This document shows, piece by piece, positions 1 through 8,023 of a DNA stretch of 8,023 bases (positions are counted from its first letter, which is position 1; every line of letters starts with the position of its first letter). The DNA is from Desulfobacteraceae bacterium. Lineage in GTDB: Bacteria > Desulfobacterota > DSM-4660 > Desulfatiglandales > Desulfatiglandaceae. A program made the translations under genes and the position numbers. The DNA is taken from positions 1 through 8,023 of the forward strand of contig DSCZ01000078.1 of the NCBI GenBank assembly GCA_011048855.1, written 5' to 3'. Below the pieces are notes generated by a model, which worked only from the letters and a program-made list of their open reading frames with translations, did not search any database and was not told the origin of the DNA.

Positions 1-3612
<3,612 letters not shown>

Positions 3613-3619
3613 TGCTTCT

Positions 3620-3625
3620 CTCCTT
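3620..3625 (-). promoter_or_regulatory. Ribosome binding site deciding the rpoC TTG start
   Basis: On the minus strand AAGGAG is followed by 7 bases and then TTG (3612-3610). This is good Shine-Dalgarno spacing. The protein from this TTG (M-E-E-L-Y-S-F-F) places the first zinc-site cysteines at the same residue numbers as in E. coli beta', which supports this start over a downstream codon. Confidence 0.8.
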
Positions 3626-3638
3626 TTTTATTGTTCTC

Positions 3639-6600
3639 TCAGCCTTGAGTGTCCTCAAAAAGCTGCAATTCAAGACCCAGGCTCTGCAATTCCTTCATAA
3701 GTACCTTAAAAGACTCGGGCAGACCAGCTTCAAGTACGTTGTTCCCTTTCACTATCCGCTCGTACATCCGCGTCCTTCCTGCTACGTCATCGGATTTGAC
3801 AGTCAGAAACTCCTGCAGGGAATAGGCGGCACCGTAGGCTTCCATCGCCCACACCTCCATCTCCCCGAGTCTCTGGCCGCCGAACTGCGCCTTTCCTCCC
3901 AGGGGCTGCTGGGTAACGAGGGAGTAAGGCCCGATCGATCGAGCATGGAGCTTGTCATCCACCAGATGGTGAAGCTTCAACATGTACATCATCCCCACAG
4001 TCACATTCTGAACAAAAGGTTCCCCGGTTCTACCGTCATACAATGTAGACTGCCCGTCCACCGGCAAACCGGCTTCCGCCAGGCATGCCATTATCTCATC
4101 CTCTTCTGCTCCATCGAAAACCGGAGTGGCCATCGGAACACCGTTTTTGAAAAGACTTGCTTTCTCGATCAGTTCCTGATCTTTTAAATTCTCAAAATTT
4201 TCAATATATTCATCCGGGTTGAACACTCGCTTCAGTTTGGTTCGGAGCTCCTCACTGTCCGCCTTGCGAACAAGCTCACCTATCTGACGCCCAAGTTCAC
4301 CGGAAGCCCATCCCAAGTGGGTTTCAAGAACCTGGCCGACGTTCATCCGGCTGGGAACGCCAAGGGGGTTCAACACCACGTCCACAGGTGTTCCATCTGC
4401 GAAATACGGCATATCTTCGATTGGAAGTATTCTGGACAAAACACCCTTGTTTCCGTGGCGCCCGGCCATTTTGTCACCCACCGAAAGTTTCCTTTTCACC
4501 GCCACGTAAACCTTTACCATCTTGATGACACCGGGAGCCAGCTCATCGCCGAGGCTCAACCGTTCGATCTTCTCCTCAAACACCCTTGTTATGCGTGCAA
4601 CCTTCGTGGAGTAATTATTGACGATGTGCTCCATGCGCTCGATCACATCCATCGGCGCCTTCAAATCCGCGCCAGCCCATGCATCAACCGGGATCCGTTT
4701 GACATCCTCCAGGGTGATTTCCTTCTGGGCGGCCATCAAAACGCGACCTCTGCCCCGGCCTTCGAGCATGTTCGTCTTGAGCTTTTTTCCGGCAAGTATT
4801 TCTCTCAAGCTTTCCCTGGCGCTTCGGCCGATTACATCTATTTCGTCGGCCAGATTCTTCTCCAGCCTTGCGGTTTCTTCCGTTTCGATTTCCAGGCTTC
4901 GCGCGTCCTTTTCCACGCCACGCCGAGAAAACACCCTGGCATCGATTACGATCCCCTTTACACCAGGCGGCACCCTGAGTGAGGAGTCTTTTACATCTCC
5001 AGCCTTGTCGCCGAAAATCGCCCTCAAAAGTTTTTCTTCGGGTGAAAGCTGGGTTTCGCCCTTGGGGGTGATCTTTCCAACCAGCACATCTCCGGGCTTG
5101 ATTTCGGCCCCGACTTTTATGATGCCGCTTTCATCGAGGTTTTTCAGTGCCTCTTCACCCACATTCGGGATGTCTCTGGTGATTTCCTCTTTGCCGAGTT
5201 TTGTATCACGCGACACAACCTCGAATTCCTCGACATGAATCGAAGTGTAAACATCCTCCTTCACGACCCTTTCGCTTATCAATACCGAGTCTTCAAAGTT
5301 ATACCCACCCCAGGACATGAAAGCGACCATCACGTTTTGACCAAGCGCGAGCTCGCCCAGTTCAGATGAAGGGCCGTCCGCTATGATCTGGCCTTTTTTC
5401 ACGGTATCGCCGACCTGAACGATCGGCTTTTGAGTATAACAGCTGTTCTGGTTCGAACGCTTGAATTTAATCAATTTATAAATCTCGACCTCGGGGTCGT
5501 CCTTCTCTCCACCGCTGGAACGTATCACGATCCTTGATGCATCGACATCCTCGACCACACCGTCTTTTTTCGCGGCCACCGAGATACCCGAATCCCTCGC
5601 AATGACACGCTCAATTCCCGTACCCACCAGCGGCGCGCTGGACCTCAACAGAGGCACCGCCTGCCGCTGCATGTTCGAGCCCATCAGTGCACGGTTTGCA
5701 TCGTCGTGTTCCAGAAACGGTATCAGCGAAGCGGAAACACTGACCAACTGGTCAGGGGATACATCCATAAATTTCACTTCTTCCACCGGCGCCTTTTCCG
5801 CTTCGCCGCCTATCCGAACCGCTGCATCCTGCCGTATAAAGCGTCCCTCCTCGTCCAGTGGCGCGTTAGCCTGCGCAATGGGAAAATCCTTCTCGTCCAG
5901 CGCGGAAAGGTACTGTATCTCCCTGGTTGCCACACCTTTTTGGACCTTACGGTAAGGGGTTTCTATAAACCCGTATTCGTTGACCGTGGCATAGGTGCTG
6001 AGAGATACTATAAGGCCTATGTTCGGACCCTCAGGAGTCTCGATCGGACAAATCCTTCCATAGTGGGTCGGATGTACGTCACGAACCTCGAAGCCGGCAC
6101 GCTCCCGCGTCAATCCGCCCGGCCCCAGGGCGCTCAACCGCCGCTTGTGCGTCACTTCAGAAAGCGGATTGGTCTGATCCATAAACTGCGACAGCTGGCT
6201 GGTGCCGAAAAATTCCTTCACCACGGCAGAAGCAGGTTTGGCGTTGATCAAATCGTGAGGCATAAGCGCTTCAACTTCCTGAAGGCTCATACGTTCCTTT
6301 ATGGCACGCTCCATTCTGACCAGCCCGATCCTGTACTGGTTCTCGAGCAGCTCGCCTACAGCCCTCACACGCCTGTTCCCCAGGTTGTCTATATCATCGA
6401 CCTGGGCCTCTGCGTTCTTGAGTCTTACAAGCTCCCGCACCGTTTCGATTATATCTTCCCTTGATAGAACCCTCTGCTCCAGGTCGGCATCCTGACCAAG
6501 CCGATAATTAAGTTTTAAACGACCAACTGTAGACAAATCGTATGTATTTAAACTAAAAAATAAATTGTTAAAAAATGTATTTGCAACTTCCGGCGTCGGC

Positions 6601-7748
6601 GGACTGCTGGGCCTCATCTTTCGGTAGATATCAAGCAGAGCCTCATCGGGTGATGCAATCTTATCAAGAAGCATCGTATCTCTTATAGTATTCGCGCCGC
6701 TCTGAGAACTGAGCACCAGACACTCCAGTTTATCGATTCCATGATCGAGGACGGATTCTATGATTTCCCGGGTAAGCTCCTTGTTCCCTTCCAGCAGCAC
6801 CTCACCGGTGTTGGGATCCACCAGGTCGTCGGCTATCACCCGTCCTTCAATGTCTTCAGGATCGAGAGGTATCCGGGTGATTCCGGCTGACTCCAGCATT
6901 TTGTGGAGCCGCTTGGTATACTTTTCACCCTTTTTACCTAAAACCTCACCGGTTTCCGGATTCACGATGTCCCGCCGTAACTTTTTACGATACAGATTCT
7001 CGAGCTTCGCTTGTATTGAGTAGCCGCTTTTATCGATGGATATAGTTTCTATGTCATAAAATTTATGGAGAATTTCCTTAACCGAATAGCCCAGTGCCTT
7101 CAGCAGGATCGTTACGGGGAATTTTCTACGCCGATCGATGCGTACATAGAGATGGTCTTTGGGATCGAACTCGAAATCGAGCCATGAACCCCTCAATGGA
7201 ATGATTCTCGCCGAGTAGAGAAGCTTGCCGCTCGAATGAGTCTTTCCTTTATCGTGATCGAAAAAGACCCCGGGAGACCGGTGCAGCTGGCTGACGACAA
7301 CACGCTCGGTTCCGTTTATTATAAATGTACCACGGTCCGTCATCAGTGGAATCGTGCCGAAATAGATCTCCTGCTCCTTTATGTCCCGGATACTCTTAAC
7401 ACCGCTGGCTGAATCTATGTCAAAAACGACGAGCCGAACCGTCAGCTTCAGCGGGACCTCGTAACTCATCCCCTTGTTCAGGCAATCCTCTTCATCATAT
7501 TTGGCCTCTTCGAAAGAGTATTTCACAAACTCTAGAGAAGATGTACCGGCGAAATCGTGAATCGGGAAAACGCTCTTAAATGCTCCTTGAAGCCCGATAT
7601 TTTCCCTTTGATCGGCGGAAACCTCTTTCTGCAGAAAACGCTCATAGGAGTGTCGCTGCATTTCGATCAAGTTCGGTATCTCCACGACTTTCTTGATCTT
7701 TCCGAAGCTGCGCCTTGGTCTTCTCATCATCCCAGTATGTCCAGACAT
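3639..7748 (-). CDS. rpoB: DNA-directed RNA polymerase subunit beta (complete)
   Basis: The beta subunit forms one half of the polymerase cleft, binds DNA and the RNA-DNA hybrid, and holds the rifampicin pocket. The gene is complete at 1369 residues (E. coli 1342) and ends in TGA at 3641-3639. Seen in order: the N-terminal lobe with [14 protein letters not shown] (119-131) and [23 protein letters not shown] (186-208); an SI1-type insertion (about 226-345); rifampicin cluster I (513-541) with Q521, D524, H534, R537 and S539 equal to E. coli Q513, D516, H526, R529 and S531, all sensitive-type; cluster II with P572 and I580; the flap-tip helix EKLLRAIFG (905-913); an SI2-type insertion (about 946-1060); the active-site segment [11 protein letters not shown] with K1093 and K1101 (E. 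coli K1065 and K1073); and the C-terminal clamp segment [21 protein letters not shown]. The ATG at 7748 is chosen because GAGGAG lies 5 bases upstream; M7 and M8 are less likely alternatives. Residues near 381-418 are locally unusual, encoded by a very AT-rich patch. The gene lies between rplL and rpoC in the usual order. Confidence 0.99.
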   Translation of the reverse strand: MSGHTGMMRRPRRSFGKIKKVVEIPNLIEMQRHSYERFLQKEVSADQRENIGLQGAFKSVFPIHDFAGTSSLEFVKYSFEEAKYDEEDCLNKGMSYEVPLKLTVRLVVFDIDSASGVKSIRDIKEQEIYFGTIPLMTDRGTFIINGTERVVVSQLHRSPGVFFDHDKGKTHSSGKLLYSARIIPLRGSWLDFEFDPKDHLYVRIDRRRKFPVTILLKALGYSVKEILHKFYDIETISIDKSGYSIQAKLENLYRKKLRRDIVNPETGEVLGKKGEKYTKRLHKMLESAGITRIPLDPEDIEGRVIADDLVDPNTGEVLLEGNKELTREIIESVLDHGIDKLECLVLSSQSGANTIRDTMLLDKIASPDEALLDIYRKMRPSSPPTPEVANTFFNNLFFSLNTYDLSTVGRLKLNYRLGQDADLEQRVLSREDIIETVRELVRLKNAEAQVDDIDNLGNRRVRAVGELLENQYRIGLVRMERAIKERMSLQEVEALMPHDLINAKPASAVVKEFFGTSQLSQFMDQTNPLSEVTHKRRLSALGPGGLTRERAGFEVRDVHPTHYGRICPIETPEGPNIGLIVSLSTYATVNEYGFIETPYRKVQKGVATREIQYLSALDEKDFPIAQANAPLDEEGRFIRQDAAVRIGGEAEKAPVEEVKFMDVSPDQLVSVSASLIPFLEHDDANRALMGSNMQRQAVPLLRSSAPLVGTGIERVIARDSGISVAAKKDGVVEDVDASRIVIRSSGGEKDDPEVEIYKLIKFKRSNQNSCYTQKPIVQVGDTVKKGQIIADGPSSELGELALGQNVMVAFMSWGGYNFEDSVLISERVVKEDVYTSIHVEEFEVVSRDTKLGKEEITRDIPNVGEEALKNLDESGIIKVGAEIKPGDVLVGKITPKGETQLSPEEKLLRAIFGDKAGDVKDSSLRVPPGVKGIVIDARVFSRRGVEKDARSLEIETEETARLEKNLADEIDVIGRSARESLREILAGKKLKTNMLEGRGRGRVLMAAQKEITLEDVKRIPVDAWAGADLKAPMDVIERMEHIVNNYSTKVARITRVFEEKIERLSLGDELAPGVIKMVKVYVAVKRKLSVGDKMAGRHGNKGVLSRILPIEDMPYFADGTPVDVVLNPLGVPSRMNVGQVLETHLGWASGELGRQIGELVRKADSEELRTKLKRVFNPDEYIENFENLKDQELIEKASLFKNGVPMATPVFDGAEEDEIMACLAEAGLPVDGQSTLYDGRTGEPFVQNVTVGMMYMLKLHHLVDDKLHARSIGPYSLVTQQPLGGKAQFGGQRLGEMEVWAMEAYGAAYSLQEFLTVKSDDVAGRTRMYERIVKGNNVLEAGLPESFKVLMKELQSLGLELQLFEDTQG

Positions 7749-7753
7749 GAACT

Positions 7754-7759
7754 CTCCTC
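7754..7759 (-). promoter_or_regulatory. rpoB ribosome binding site
   Basis: Minus-strand GAGGAG lies 5 bases upstream of the ATG at 7748-7746, extended to GAGGAGAG if the next bases are counted. It decides for the first ATG over the in-frame Met codons 7 and 8. Confidence 0.75.
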
Positions 7760-7813
7760 GACTCCCACTTCACCCACAGCCTGCTGGATAAAGCACTGCT
7801 GCCGGCCGCATCC

Positions 7814-7847
7814 AAAAAACCATCATTCGGCCTGTTCGCGGCCGGAA
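7814..7847 (-). terminator. Weak terminator-like hairpin plus T6 run (possible partial attenuator)
   Basis: On the minus strand CGGCC (7844-7840) can pair with GGCCG (7832-7828) around a 7-base loop. Two more A-U pairs (7846-7847 with 7826-7827) form if base 7845 is bulged. Six bases later comes T6 (7819-7814). The short stem and the gap before the T-run make it a poor terminator on its own. It uses the 3' arm of the stronger hairpin at 7839-7866, so the two cannot form together. Confidence 0.3.
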
Positions 7848-7866
7848 AGAAATCTCCTTCCGGCCG
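7839..7866 (-). other. Strong intergenic RNA hairpin between rplL and rpoB
   Basis: The arms 7858-7866 and 7839-7847 are a perfect 9-base inverted repeat (minus strand CGGCCGGAA and TTCCGGCCG). Pairing can continue inward by a G-U, a G-C and an A-U pair to leave a four-base GATT loop, giving a stem of about 12 pairs. It begins 8 bases after the rplL stop codon. No T-run follows directly, so it is not a canonical intrinsic terminator. It may be an RNase III target, an mRNA-stabilising 3' structure for rplL, or part of an attenuator. Confidence 0.7.
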
Positions 7867-7874
7867 AAAACGAC

Positions 7875-8023
7875 CTACTTGATTTCGACTGCGGCCCCGG
7901 CCTCTTCGAGTTCCTTTTTCATATTTTCGGCATCCTCCTTGGACACGGCTTCCTTCACCGTACCGGGAGCGCCGTCCACGAGTGCCTTGGCCTCTTTGAG
8001 CCCAAGCCCTGTAAGTGCCCTAA
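7875..8023 (-). CDS. rplL: 50S ribosomal protein L7/L12 (C-terminal 48 codons only)
   Basis: L7/L12 is the multi-copy stalk protein of the large ribosomal subunit. Its C-terminal domain recruits and stimulates translation GTPases such as EF-G and EF-Tu. Only the end of the gene is in the window: 48 full codons and two bases of another, closing with TAG at 7877-7875. The visible residues have the typical end of the C-terminal domain: a helix with [15 protein letters not shown], then [21 protein letters not shown], then the last strand AAVEIK. The family is usually about 120-130 residues, so roughly the first 75-80 lie beyond the right edge. Its position upstream of rpoB is the standard order. 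Nothing unusual is seen in the visible part. Confidence 0.97.
   Translation of the reverse strand, partial: RALTGLGLKEAKALVDGAPGTVKEAVSKEDAENMKKELEEAGAAVEIK

Larger units (their letters stand above)
7749..7874 (-). promoter_or_regulatory. rplL-rpoB spacer with inverted repeats; candidate attenuator or processing region
   Basis: This 126-base non-coding stretch holds four copies of a CGGCC/GGCCG-type core (around 7861-7866, 7839-7845, 7828-7832 and 7802-7808), which can pair with one another in the transcript. A minus-strand T6 run lies at 7819-7814. I see no convincing sigma-70 promoter; the best -35/-10 pair, TTGGAT and TTTATC 17 bases apart, matches only 3 of 6 at each box. In E. coli the equivalent spacer carries a partial terminator and an RNase III cleavage site that lower rpoBC output relative to the ribosomal protein genes. 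A similar role here is inferred from position and structure only. Confidence 0.5.

Noticed and set aside
3613..3638. rpoB-rpoC fusion, as in some Campylobacterota and Rickettsiales
   Set aside because: rpoB has its own TGA, and rpoC has its own ribosome site and start after 26 bases.
4180..4212. Second small AT-rich run in rpoB
   Set aside because: It is only about 30 bases long and follows from the encoded residues (Asn, Glu, Tyr, Ile, Phe, Lys).
6124..6210. Possible rifampicin-resistance alleles in rpoB
   Set aside because: The resistance-determining positions (D524, H534, R537, S539, with Q521, P572 and I580) all have the sensitive-type residue. The nearby conservative differences (T526, V532, L538) are not known resistance changes.
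6503..6590. Internal promoter in the AT-rich rpoB patch, on either strand
   Set aside because: Any AT-rich run gives loose -10-like matches. I found no convincing -35/-10 pair with proper spacing, so the patch is reported only as a composition anomaly.
7785..7815. Promoter for rpoB in the rplL-rpoB spacer (TTGGAT, 17 bases, TTTATC on the minus strand)
   Set aside because: Each box matches the sigma-70 consensus at only 3 of 6 positions, and the spacer between them is GC-rich. This is no better than chance.

Overview
The window lies inside the conserved bacterial ribosomal-protein/RNA polymerase gene cluster. Every gene is on the minus strand, so transcription runs from high to low coordinates. 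In transcription order it holds the last 48 codons of rplL (ribosomal protein L7/L12), a 126-base spacer rich in inverted repeats, a complete rpoB (RNA polymerase beta subunit, 1369 codons), a 26-base spacer, and the first 1204 codons of rpoC (beta' subunit), which runs off the left edge. No RNA gene, mobile element, CRISPR array or plus-strand gene is supported.

The organism is a bacterium with proteobacteria-type polymerase. Both large subunits carry the lineage-specific insertions known from E. coli: SI1 and SI2 in beta, and SI3 inside the beta' trigger loop. The text of both proteins (for example the start of beta and the SI1 region) most resembles what I know of Desulfobacterota, formerly Deltaproteobacteria, such as Geobacter and Syntrophobacter relatives. 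That placement is inference from recognition and was not tested by a search. The polymerase looks fully functional: the catalytic Asp triad, both beta' zinc sites, the trigger-loop and bridge-helix residues and the beta active-site lysines are all present. The rifampicin pocket has the sensitive-type residues.

The genes probably work as one transcription unit: L7/L12 for the ribosome stalk, then beta and beta' for the polymerase core. The rplL-rpoB spacer has a strong GC-rich hairpin, with a second overlapping weak hairpin and a T-run. This is where E. coli has its attenuator and RNase III site, so it is a plausible point for lowering rpoBC expression relative to rplL. rpoC appears to start at TTG behind a good ribosome binding site.

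This is mostly an ordinary core-genome region. The most unusual thing in it is an 88-base patch of rpoB (about 6503-6590) with only about 23% G+C by hand count. It has codon choices unlike the rest of the gene and lies next to or over two departures from normally conserved residues. I found no undescribed system.
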